DNA of 64,000 bases from positions 3,906,001 through 3,970,000 of the forward strand of contig JAMYGW020000001.1 of the NCBI GenBank assembly GCA_025617375.2. Direction: 5' to 3'. This DNA is from Acarospora socialis (taxonomy: Eukaryota > Ascomycota > Lecanoromycetes > Acarosporales > Acarosporaceae). Below, piece after piece: positions 45,192-55,780 of this stretch. Both the position numbers and the translations under genes were made by a program. Each line of letters starts with the position of its first letter. Position 1 is the stretch's first letter. The notes below the pieces were generated by a model that did no database searches, had not been told where the DNA came from, and saw only the letters and a program-made list of their open reading frames with translations.

Positions 45192-46540
45192 TCAATTTCT
45201 AAGATCATTAATGTTGTGTTTTCTTTGCACTAAATTCTCAGTGCATTTAACTTCTAGATGTTCTTTGACTCTGCTGTAATGACACATCTCAATGAGTTTT
45301 TTGTTCATCAAGAGAACTTGCTTTATCTTGTACATCACTGCTAAGTTCTTCATGAGAACTTCTTTATTATCTTTGCTTAAAATTCTGATGTGTATTGTCT
45401 GTATATCTTCATGATTAAGTTGTCTACTCAAGACATTCACTTCATTATTTTCATTATTCTTCTTGTAATGAATCTGAAATTCATAATCTGTCAACTGCTC
45501 TGTTCAATGAACTTGTCATTGATTAAGTTATTTTGTCATTGCAAAGTTTCTCAGATTCTTATGATCTGTATAGATCTGAATTGACTTGTTTATTTTTGTG
45601 AGATAAAATCTTCAATCTTGTAGTGCTTCTACTATCATAAGAAGTTTTTTGTCATGAATCTCATATTTTTTCTTGAATTCTGATAACTTTCTAAATCAAT
45701 ATATTATGAATTTCTGCTGCTCTTTCTCAATCTGATACAAATATACTTTCATTGTGAAATCTGAAGCATCAGTTTTCAGTGTCTTCTTACATACTGAATT
45801 GAGTATTCTCAGATGTGCTGTTTTGTTAAGACTTTTCTTTAATGCATGAAATGCATTCTCTTGCTCTTTATCTCAATGTTATTCTTTGCTTTTGTGTGTT
45901 AAATGTGTCAGTGATTCTGCAATTCTTGCATAATTTGATACAAACTTTCAATAATAGTTTGTTAATTCTAGAAAGATCTGTACTTTCTTGATTTATTTTA
46001 GTGTTGATTAGTTTCTGACTGTTTTTATCTTTTTTGAATTCTTCTCAATTTGTTCAGATTGAATCACATAATCTAGAAACTTAACTTTCTTGATCTTGAA
46101 TTTGCTTTTTGACTTTTTCACATACAAGACTTTCTCATTAAGCTTTGTCAATATCTTGCACACATACTCTTAATGTTCTTCAAGATCTTCTGAGTATATT
46201 AGAATATCATTAAGATATGTGATCACAAAATCATTGAGATATTCTCTCAATATATTGTTGATCAATCTTTGAAAGATGACTGATGCATTTTTCAATTTAA
46301 ATGACATAATGATGTATTCATAATGTCTGTATCTTGTTCAAAATGTTGTCTTTCACTCTTTATCTTTTTTCATTCTAACTTGATAATAGATGTTCTTAAG
46401 ATCTAAGTTTGTGAATCACTTAGTCTTATCTAATTAATCTTGCAACTCTTCTATCAGTGATAGAGAATAACTATCTTGATGAGTTATCTTGTTGAGTTGT
46501 CTGTAGTTGACACATAGTTATTTTTTGTCATTCTTCTTTG
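45192..46540 (-). pseudogene. Decayed Gypsy pol (reverse transcriptase - RNase H)
   Basis: Minus-strand conceptual reading with stops. The RT palm block is KxxLCVNYRQLNKITHQDSY-like near 46530-46470, with VITYLNDILIYSEDLEEH near 46225-46170. The RNase H end DYEFQIHYKKNNEN is in an open frame at 45494-45192. YLDD is changed to YLND (GAT to AAT), a G-to-A change as RIP would cause. The longest open piece is 100 codons. Confidence 0.8.
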
Positions 46541-48676
46541 ACATGAACAGAATTGAATATTTTGCTGATGATTTTGATGATCTTATGAATTTTCTTTTAA
46601 GATTCTTGTCAAGATAAGTTCTAACTTTCTTGAGTTGATTCTTGCTCATTGAGTATAATGATATTTACTTAGATTGCTTTTTATTCAATAGTGATATTTC
46701 ATGATTTCATGACTTATGCTCTGATAAGCTCATTTTTGATTGTTTGAGAATCTTGTATGTGTCTTTGATTGCACATATTTCTTTTATAACTCAATCAATC
46801 TTCAGATTTCTTCTGCACAATTAGAGCATCTTTAGTACTGCATCATATTTGATCAATTTCATAACATTAAATGTTATCTCTTGTAAGTTTTCAAGAATTG
46901 AGACTTTCACACAGATTTTCTCATCAATTCTTTCAATAACTTCATTTGTCATTTGTATGTTGAATGAACAGCACACTCACCATATCTTTAATCTCAACAT
47001 ATTGACTGTCTTTCAGTTCATGATGTTTTCATCTGCTTTGAAATTCATCAATGTGTTGACTTAATGTTCATTGATTATAATCTTGATTCATATTCAATGA
47101 TCATTGTCTTGTCTTTGAAATGTCACTAGCTTCTTGTTCTCTAGTCTTGTTGAGAAAGTTTTTTGTTTTTTGATTCACTTGATTGCTCAACTCATCTTTA
47201 AAGTTCTTGAAATCATCTTAATTCTCTTTTGATCATAAGATTTACATACTTTAAACTGTGCTGCTCAATGTGTCTTTCTGAATGTAGTCAGAATTCATAC
47301 TGATTATACTTCATTTGCAACTGACTTTCAAAGACTCTTACTCTTTGCAGAAATTCAAATAATATATATTCTTCACTGAAGATTCATCTGTCTTCATTCT
47401 GCATGATATATTCTTCAGATAAACATATCTTGATCTTGTGACTCTTGATCTTTCACACAAGAAATTCTGACATCAGTTCTCTCATAACTGTTTGTACATC
47501 TCTTATTAAATCATCAAATTCTTTGCATATCTCTGCTTTCTGATTTTGAGTCTTTTACTTTCTTTTCTGCATTGTATTGTGATCTGATGTCACTTCTTTT
47601 TGATTATCTAGATCTTTTTTAATCTTTACTTAATACTTTTTTGAGAGTTCTGTCTCAGCATCATTTGAACTTTTTTCTGCAAGTGTATTACTATTAGAAA
47701 ATATTTAAGATTCATTAATCTGAGATTCATGATCATCAGTCTCTTTGATGTCATCTTCAAGAATATTGTCTTTTTTCTTGACATCAAGAACTCTTTTCTT
47801 GATAAGAGTAACTAATTCTTTCTTGTAAATTGATTAACTCATTGTGTTGTATCTGTTCTTCACATCTTTGCATAATTTCTGAAGATATTATCTGACTTTA
47901 TTTTTTGTGTTCATGTGTACTCTGCACATGTCATCATAACAGACTGTTTAGCTGAGAATGTTGTGCACTACACATGTATTTTTCTTGACTGTCACTGCAA
48001 CATTTTTTCTTTTTATCTGAAATCTGTTACATTCTCAGACAAGATGTTCAGATTTCTCACAATTGTAATACATTTACATCTTGTTTCACAGTGTTATCTA
48101 AGACTTAGTGAATCACTCTGACTGACATTCATGCTCTGCTTATTTAGTCTTTCATAACTTCTGATGATATTTTTTAATTATATTAAGATTTATAGAGTCT
48201 GTTTCTCTATGTTTTATCAGTAAAATATATCATTTTGTTTACAGTCAGAAGCTTTCTTCTTGATCTTTTATCATAAATAACATGCAATATTCTTTCTGTT
48301 TCATTTGTTGTTCTTACTGATGATTGTTGATGTTAATACTCAGATTAATCATTCTCTGAAGATTGTTTGATCATTTTGCTTGAGCTATTTTGTCTTTGAT
48401 GAACTTTCTCAACTCACAATAGTACTGATAAATAAGTGCTTCATCATTTCATCTAATAAGTGTTGTTAACTGCTGAAACTCTGTGATGTATATCATTGCT
48501 GATTCACTCTGTCATAAGATATAAACTTGTTTCTTAGCTGCTCTTTCTTCATCAATCACTTCAAAGACTTTTCTTAGCTCTTTCTTAAATCATGCATAAT
48601 CATTGAACATAGACTCTGTGTTTGTGTTGCATTCTTTGTATTTCTTTTCTAGAAACTCATGCAGTTTGAGATCAAC

Positions 48677-49021
48677 TCAATTGAAAGCTGCATTCACAAG
48701 ATAGATTATTGCAAACAATGTCTTTTCTTGATCAATTTGAAACTTCAGTTGATTAAATTCAATGTACAGATTAAGTTTAGTTACAAAGACTTGCAGCTTT
48801 TTTCTCTCTTCATCAAAGATATCTAATATCTGTATCTTTAATACACTCAGAAGTAGTTGTATAATGTGAACTGACATTATTACTGATTGTGCTGTCATTC
48901 TACTCAGAGTAAATAATAGAGATGAGTTTGTCTGAGCTTGTTTCAAGAACAAGATTGAGATGTTCTTCTGTGTGTCAGACATCATACTCATTATATTGTA
49001 AGAGTGTTCAAAGTGTAACAT
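48677..49021 (-). pseudogene. Decayed Gypsy gag
   Basis: A 114-codon open stretch beginning inside the 5' LTR edge. FDEERKKLQVFVTKLNLYIE followed by EKTLFAIIYLVNAAF matches the capsid-like start of fungal Gypsy gag proteins. Downstream it is broken by stops. Confidence 0.65.
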
Positions 49022-49374
49022 TCTAATCTGAGATTTCTCAAGTATGTAGAACTAAGAGTTTGTGCTTATTAATATAATAACTGATCTGAAATGATTCTGA
49101 TCTTTAACTTTTAGATTGTTATTTAAGTTGAACATGATCATTTTCATAAGAGAAATGATTCTACTATATAGAATGTGCTTGATGTCTCTGTGTTGAGCAC
49201 TCTTGATGTTTTGATGTTTTAATGTCAAGAAATTGAGTTCTTGACTCATCTACTCACTATTGAGTCACTATGCTGTTATATGACTGCTGCTCAGCAGTTC
49301 TCTTTGTATACACTCTGAGTGAACTCTTGATCACAGACTCATGAGTTTCTTTCTCTTTAAATATGGTTGTAACA
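49014..49374 (-). repeat. 5' LTR (right copy)
   Basis: 361 bp; pairs with 43159-43519. It is followed directly by the target-site copy TAAAG. Confidence 0.9.
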
Positions 49375-50763
49375 TAAAGCAGCTTAAAAATATGACAAAA
49401 CATCTTATAAAAATCAAAGAAAATCTGAATTCTATAGAACAGCATTAATATAAGAACTTTTTTAAACAATATTCAGAATTCAGAACTCAATATAATAGAA
49501 ATTTCAATCAGAACAGAAAGAATGCTGAAAATCTGAAAATCATTAAGAAATGATTCTCTCTATACAACTTCACATGAATTCAGTATGAGATTGTCAACAG
49601 TAATATGTACAACATAAATGAAAAAAAATTTGTCATAAACATTACTGACAGCTTCAGAGTTCTAATATAATGCTTAGAAGCTTAAATTTTCAGTATTTAA
49701 ACTGATAATCAGAACTAAATGTCTGTGATTGAGTGTGTAAAATTCACTGATGATGTTTTTTCACTCTATATTATCTTTCAAAATAAACAGATACAGAAGA
49801 TCTGACTGAATTCTATTTAGAATGAATGAATTATTTTATATGTCAGTGACAATGAATGAACAACAAATGTGATAGAATGTCAGTGATTGAAGATCTTTGA
49901 TCATCATATTTTATTTTAAATTCAAGAATTACATTGACTTTTTTTACTGAATGATCATGAAAGTTATGTCTCAATCAGCTTTATTGAGTACTGTTAAAGT
50001 CACAACATTATTGTTTTGTGTCTTTCTTCTCATGCAACTCATCTATTATAACTCTTGAATATTGAACTTTTTGAGTTCTTGATAAAGATTTACAAGAAAT
50101 GTGTCTATAATCATTTATATTATGAAGTTGTGATTGTCATCAAGTCAAAATTTCTATTCTATTATCAGAAAGTTAGATTGAAAGACTTTTTCAAACACAA
50201 CATTCTCAGTATATAACAATTCACTGATCTTGTTTTTTACAATTCTAATGTCATCACTTCAAAACTTTTTCATTCAAAGACTTCTTTTTATGTCACATTT
50301 ATCAATAAAAATGAAGTTCAGATCAACATTTCTGTTATACTTCATACTGTTATTCAAATCAACAAGATTGTTGATGCAATTCTGTCAGATATGACATCAT
50401 TGTTGTATGCATATATTTTAAATCTTAAAGACACAGTTCTGACAGCTGTTGCAGATAGAACAGTTTTACAGTGAATTAATCAGAAACTACTGAATAAGCA
50501 GCAGCAGCAGTGATGAAAGAAGCAATCACAAAAAACTGTTGAAAAGATCTGAGTTCTCACTGTCAATAAAGATAGAATTATAGTTCAGAAGAAGAAGAAT
50601 AAGAAGATGAAAAGATATCATGCATTGAGAAGTAAGATTGAATTTGCAAAGTTAATTTACAAAAAATTGACTATGAACTACTCAGTCTTCATGTAAACAG
50701 TTATTCTAGACAACATCTAATCTCTGTAGAATGAGTTGAATTAAACAACAGTGAGGCTGACAG

Positions 50764-50810
50764 TGAGGTGGCTTGCTTAGCTGACTGACTCAAATAACTG
50801 GCAATTACGT
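50764..50810 (-). repeat. Right terminal inverted repeat of the Fot1-type element
   Basis: Inverted, it begins ACGTAATTGCCAG and pairs with 42793-42839. A TA follows at 50811-50812. Confidence 0.9.
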
Positions 50811-51852
50811 TAGCAGAAGCCACGGCCGATTCAGTGTTCTGGGGCCAGCAAGCTCGATGGGTACACCGTCTGGAGCTACATGGCAGTGAAAGCTGATGTG
50901 ATCTTGGTCGATAAATCTTTAGATCTCATTGGCCGAAGCTGATGCAAGAGCGTGGTTGGTATGATCCAGTTACACTGACAGCGTACCAGAAGGACTTTTA
51001 CAATCTGGGTAGGGAGCCGTGCTGGGTCAAGGGCTAGAATAGTGAGGTTTCGTTGAAAAAGGATAGCGATTGTTTTAAGCCCGCAAAGGATAACCGTTGC
51101 TCTACCTCAGGACACCTCCGTGGAGAACTCCCGTGATTGATGTGATCATAGAACAATGATTCTCTCTCATATGGAGGTTTTGCGAACAGGAAGCTGTTAA
51201 GAATCGAGATGTCTACCTAAGGTAGTGTTCTTACCAACAGTGAACGGGCTTCAATTCATGATCTGAAAGGATATCTCTAAAATCGTATGGGAAACAGTAA
51301 CATTACATTCCCAAATCGTTTCTTCCAGCGATTCACATAAATCCCACACGAGGTGACTCCTGGAACTCTACTACAGTATTGCAGTAGGAAACGAATGAGT
51401 GTGTGTAGAGCTTCTTGCCGGGATGGAACTATTCCAGTAAGCTTCGTTACCCAACACCTACTACCATTATGCGCAAATCGCTCACAAACAATAATATCAT
51501 GGTCTCCAATCTGTCTTGTCAGGCATGTTCTACTAAGCTTGGAAGATGTTTATCATGTTGATGCGGCTATCTTAGCTTTTGTCCCTTGGTAGCTCTCACG
51601 CTCCAAAGGGTCCCTCTGCCGTCTAACCTACACCCGCGAATAGGGCGACACCACCTCTCGTGCTACGAACAAATTTCCATCGATATTGCTGAGGAGCTCT
51701 GCCAAGAGTGGTGATAGTTCAACAGGGAGATGCCGTGGTTCTCCATCCTACCCGCTCAACTCAGTGTATTCGAAACATGGATCATTCGAATATTTGTACG
51801 CCTATTCTCCCATGCGTCGCTTTTGATGTGAGAGAACGTGGGGAGTGAGCTG
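50811..51852. other. Intergenic, nothing recognised
   Basis: Composition returns to normal at once after the transposon end. Short frames only; none starts with ATG and carries a motif. Confidence 0.5.
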
Positions 51853-52161
51853 ATGCTATGCCAGACTCTTTTAGGCATTCTTACAATTGGCCCGTGGGCT
51901 CTGCTGATCGCTTATGACCTCATTCTATACATCCTACGAGCAGTGACTTACGAGATCCCCTACGTTGGCGGCCGAGCACGCGGGAGGCAACGTCCTCGAG
52001 CCCCAAGTCTCGCGGAGAGGCCGAGTGGACGGCCGCGTACCTTTAGTATTGCGGGTCCGCTGTCCAGCTCCGGTGAACCTATTAGCAAGGAAGGCCTTCG
52101 AGAGCGACCAGGAACTTCTGCTTCGAGAATCAACGACAACACAGCAATCCAAGACTCATGA
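51853..52161 (+). CDS. Small single-helix membrane protein, conserved in fungi, function unknown
   Basis: Single exon, 102 residues. The N-terminal half is hydrophobic (LLGILTIGPWALLIAYDLIL), one long helix or a hairpin, followed by YEIPYVGGRARGRQRPRAPS and AERPSGRPRTFSIAG. This PVVGGRARG...RPRAPSL-type block is familiar from many ascomycete proteins of about 100 residues. The rest is a Ser/Arg-rich tail. It is probably anchored in an intracellular membrane with the basic tail in the cytosol. I chose the ATG at 51853; the frame is open slightly further up but only to a GTG. Confidence 0.65.
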   Translation: MLCQTLLGILTIGPWALLIAYDLILYILRAVTYEIPYVGGRARGRQRPRAPSLAERPSGRPRTFSIAGPLSSSGEPISKEGLRERPGTSASRINDNTAIQDS

Positions 52162-53098
52162 CTGTTACGAGGCAGGCAAACACAACCTCAGTCCGGTATC
52201 GGTCCATATTAGCTTGGCATTGTGTCATATCTGCGGCCGCTGATGACAGACGATGGATCTACATTCCGTGATGGGATACAAAGCAGCGTGTCGAGAAAAA
52301 TACGAGCCTAGTCAACGTCAAGGTCTCTTTGCATGATGGAAATCGACACGTTCCGCACCAGTCTTAAAAGAACCACAGCAGGGACCCTTTAGGTATTGTC
52401 GGCGAAATGCATGGGTACTGATTGTTCCCTCCTCAGATCATTGGCTGTTGGTCATGTCTTGCCGGCCTGGACTTCTACCGGTGCGTTAAGGAGCTTCTTT
52501 GGTTACGCCAACCAGCTGCCGCATCGGAGACTACACCGGCTCATAGGTCATGAAATCAGCAAACACAATGTCGAACGTCCTGTTGGGCTGGAACTGCATT
52601 AGGTCATCATCTGGTTGAATTGGGCTGTCAGGAAGTTTTTTGCGCTTGTTTGGAGTCCACAGCACTGTAGAACGCATGAAGAGAATGTTGCTTCAATCAT
52701 GGGACTGGTGCAATCAGCCAACACGTATACCTTGAGTCGCCCCTCTGGAAAAGTTTGGCGCCACCAAACATGTCGTGAACTTTGTACACCATGCAGCCTT
52801 CCGTGAAGGTCCAAATCACCTAACATGCTCTATGTCGTGCGAGGACAACACGGTGTTGGGCCATGCACACATGAGCCTGATGTCTAGGCTTTTCCAATAT
52901 ACACACCGAATCGGTTTAGGTTGGAGATGACCGCTATTGTTATTTGACATTGCTGCAATACATTACCCTCGTCTTACGGCTGTGATCCAAGCATATAACC
53001 ATCATTCTGTTCAGATCTCTACTCTCTATCTTCGATTGTTTCTAGCATAATCGTACTCTTACAACCTGGCAAATCTTGCGCTCTACCGTTTTATCTGT
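52162..53098. other. Intergenic, nothing recognised
   Basis: About 940 bp with short frames only. It contains the promoter of the next gene. Confidence 0.5.
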
Positions 53099-53853
53099 AT
53101 GCATTCACCTCGGTATTCGAAGGCTGAAATGATGTCCATGCGCCAGCCAGAGGAACGATACGCCTCCTTACCCGGAACGCCTCTCTATGGGGTTGACACT
53201 CGACCGCAAGACATGACATTAGCCCTAGAGCATGCCCGCCTCGGATTGGAAGCTCCGGACTATTTCTCAGGAGGTGGTCGATTTCCTTGCAACTTACGGC
53301 CACGATCTCCCTTCCCAAGCGTCTACGATCACGAGAGGCTTGCTAGCTATTACCATGATATGGACGTCAATGAGATAGTCAGAAGGTGCGTAGTGCTTCT
53401 TCACCAGATTGACGAACAAGAATCCCTGAGCTGATGTTTACTGTATGATATATAGAAATAATCTCGCTGCAGCACTGGTAAATGGAACCATCGGACCTAA
53501 GGCTCAGTACAGCCAAGTGCACCCTTTTCTGTGCCATGACGGCCGAGCTCCTCAAGACTTCCAGATCCCTCGAACGGTAGACTCGATGAGGGTTCTTGAC
53601 AGTAAGTTTGCAAATATCTCTCTCTGCGCGGGCCCAGCAATACTGATCGCGGACACTATCAGATGCTCAACTGGACCGCATACTGCAAGCATACCGACTT
53701 CCTCTGGATCTTCGCTCTGTGCACAGTAGCACCAACTCTCGAGAAAGTCTCAGCAGCAGCCGTGTCAGACAGGGCAAGCTGAATATTCTGCTGGAGTTCT
53801 TAGGTGCGACAAGGGTCTCAGAGCATGACAAGCTCAAAAGAGCCATGTATTAG
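53099..53853 (+). CDS. Unrecognised three-exon gene
   Basis: Exons 53099-53385, 53456-53601 and 53663-53853 join in phase to 207 residues; donors GTGCGT and GTAAGT, acceptors TATAG and ATCAG. The protein is hydrophilic with no signal peptide or membrane helix. Segments that look folded are YYHDMDVNEIVRRNNLAAAL around the first junction, FQIPRTVDSMRVLD, and LDRILQAYRLPLDL. The last is a helix before a Ser-rich linker and a final helix, GKLNILLEFLGAT. I recognise no family. Three exons that fit without a stop are good evidence for a real gene. It lies 2.3 kb from the RIP block. Confidence 0.65.
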
Positions 53854-54210
53854 GGATACGCTTGTGACGCCAGTTGCCGAAGTCGGTTTGATCGTAAGGG
53901 GGAATACTTGCAGCGTTGTTTACATCGAAGCACACGATAACAGAAATACCCTGGGTGGTTTTTGGTCTCCCGCACTGTTGGACAAACGAGACGCCACACT
54001 TGTACGGATGAGGCAATTTGTTCCGCGACATCGCCTTATCGGCATCGAAGCTTGGCGACCCCTCCACAGTTCACTCAATCTCTCAGATTATTTGTTTTCC
54101 GGCTCAAATTATTAATATGTAGATCGATCAACTATATACCAAAAGAATGAATAATTGTTGCTGTCCAGTTATCCGCAGTCTTTGTTGTTTCTCAATTGGA
54201 GCATAGATGT
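53854..54210. other. Short intergenic region
   Basis: About 360 bp between two plus-strand genes. No motif seen. Confidence 0.5.
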
Positions 54211-55780
54211 ATGGAGTTTGGTTCTCGTGAGTACGGGTTTGACGTAATGGTCTCTGAGTTCTGGCCCTTCGGCCTGGCTCTGATGTTCTGTGCTCTCCTT
54301 ATTTATTATTGCACACCAAGTACCTCTCAACAACTTTTACGCCGTGTAACAGAATATAAGGTAGGGTCTCTCTACCGAACCGGATTTTTGAAGTTGGCAC
54401 AATCCAAAGTTACTCCATCTACCTAGACGTCTTTCATTCCGGATCTTGTACACGTCTCTGAGATACTCTTGCTCAGCAGGACCCGAAGCCACGAGATGCT
54501 GTTAAAGTCCAAGACGTTGGAGCTCTTGGATATGGGGCAGTCACGCCGCTGCTCGATTTTGATTGGCGTACCACAGAGCCCTTGAAGCTTCGCCCTTTCA
54601 AGCCCAGATATCATCTGACAATGGGTATGTACGGCGCCCTAATGACAGCACACATATATGGCTGACATAACACCAGGTTTGGAAACCATCACAGCATCAG
54701 ACCTGATTCAAATCGACAAAAACTACCTCGACCGCATCACTCTCCGCAAGCAGATCATGGCCGAGCATCCCGAAACAGTCCTCGCCGCTAACGACGCCGT
54801 TCAACCTGCCGTCAACGAGCTCTACACCTGGCTCATGACCACCTACCTCCCGACCCGCTTCCCGCGACTCTTCATCCTCACCAGCAGCCTTACCAGCACT
54901 ACCACTAAGGCAAACCCCACCCACCTCCGCAACACCGCTACAAATGACCTCTACCCCCTAACCCCACCATCCAGCACCCTCTCCGCCCTCCGCGTCCTCG
55001 GCTCGGCCATCGAAGACGACCTCCTCTTCCTCCTCCCTTCCCCCGACGGCGACGGCTACACGCTGCAAGGCTTCGTGACCTGTTTCCCCAGCGGCTTCGA
55101 TACGAGCCGCAAGTTCGGGCTCAAGCTGCGCGAGATTCACGCCCCGGTGCCGGGCTACGCGGAAAAGTTGGAGCGTAGCATGGATCGCTGGTTTGAGCGG
55201 TTGGAGGTGGGAACGTTTGTGAGGAGGAGGAATGTAAGTCATTCCCATCTCTGTTTTTGAGGGTATTGGGTTGCGCCAGAGTGAAAAGACTAACACAAGT
55301 GCGTGCATGGTAAACAACAGTGGAGCATCACCACGCACGCCAACCTTTTCTCACCGACCGGTACCCACCTCTACGAAAACGATGTCCCTCCTCCACCCGA
55401 CCAAGAAATCAACATCTCGAAGGTCCGCCTTCTTCTCATGTCCCCTCTCGACCCTTCCCTTTACCCAACATCAACCCCTTCCCGCTACCCCCTTAAACCA
55501 CTTCTCTCCGTTTCGCAGGGACCCCCAACCCACACTAACACAAGCACAGACTCATCTCCGCACCGAACTGCAAACCGTGCACCGCCTCCCGCAGACAAAA
55601 GCCATCCTCTTCGCTTTCCACACATACCTGTATCCGCTCTCGCAGATCAAAGAGGAAGGGCTAGGCGAGGAACTGGTGCAGGCAATCGAGGGCCTGAAAG
55701 AGGGGAGTGTGCCACGCATGTGGTGGTATAAGAGGGCGGTCGTTTGGGGGGAGGTGGTGCGGGAGTTTTTGAGGCGTTGA
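54211..55780 (+). CDS. Heme-dependent oxidative N-demethylase-like protein (DUF3445) with apparent frameshift
   Basis: Exons: 54211-54360, 54480-54625, 54677-55233, 55321-55439, 55519-55780. Exon 1 codes for an N-terminal membrane helix (FWPFGLALMFCALLIYY). Later blocks are those of DUF3445 proteins: LDFDW, RPFKxRYHLTMG, IDKNYLDRI, GFVTCFPSGF, a NWSITTHANLF/GTHLYEND block, ELQTVHRLPQTKAI and a MWWYKRAVVWG ending. Bacterial and fungal relatives bind heme and oxidatively remove N-methyl groups. One fault: at 54597-54603 an extra A puts LKLRPF and KPRYHLTMG in different frames, with no room for an intron. All other exons are in phase. So it is a very young pseudogene, an allele variant or a sequence error. 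An ATG at 54658 could start a shorter protein lacking the helix. Confidence 0.78.

Larger units (their letters stand above)
43159..49374 (-). mobile_element. Ty3/Gypsy LTR retrotransposon, RIP-degraded, inserted in the Fot1-type element
   Basis: It has two 361-bp LTRs, both starting TGTAACATTC and ending TAACA, flanked by the 5-bp target duplication TAAAG (43154-43158 and 49375-49379). Coding is on the minus strand, so the right LTR is the 5' one. A gag-like block lies at 49021-48677 (FDEERKKLQVFVTKLNLY, EKTLFAIIYL). Reverse transcriptase runs about 46540-46080 (LCVNYRQLNKI, DLKNIYYQV-like, FQRLINN, then YLND in place of catalytic YLDD, and LDYVI). RNase H follows near 45800-45600 (KTDASDF) and ends with DYEFQIHYKKNNEN...VLSRQ. 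The integrase region is too decayed to map. Order gag-RT-RNase H fits Gypsy. Stops are frequent throughout, so no protein is made. Confidence 0.9.
42793..50810 (+). mobile_element. Fot1/pogo-type DNA transposon, RIP-degraded and split by an LTR element
   Basis: The element is bounded by 47-bp terminal inverted repeats (42793-42839 and 50764-50810) and flanked on both sides by TA (42791-42792, 50811-50812), the target of Tc1/mariner-pogo transposons. The coding strand is plus. The transposase N-terminal part (about 42890-43158) is interrupted at 43158 by the LTR retrotransposon and resumes at 49380. Read through the stops, the right part shows the DDE-type blocks of Fot1 transposase: MYNMNEKKF (for NMDEKGF), NDHESYVSxxFIEYC (for DGHGSH...EFIDYC) and LCLSSHATHLL (for LCLPPHxTHLLQPLD). 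The C-terminus is a basic KKKNKKMKR stretch. Many stops and missense changes make it inactive. The element without its insertion would be about 1.8 kb, the normal size for this family. Confidence 0.85.

Noticed and set aside
45192-45494. 100-codon minus frame as a host gene
   Set aside because: It is the RNase H end of the decayed Gypsy element.
54658-55260. 200-codon frame starting at ATG 54658 as the whole gene
   Set aside because: Its first codons lie in an intron of the DUF3445 gene and it stops by running into the next intron; kept only as a possible alternative start.
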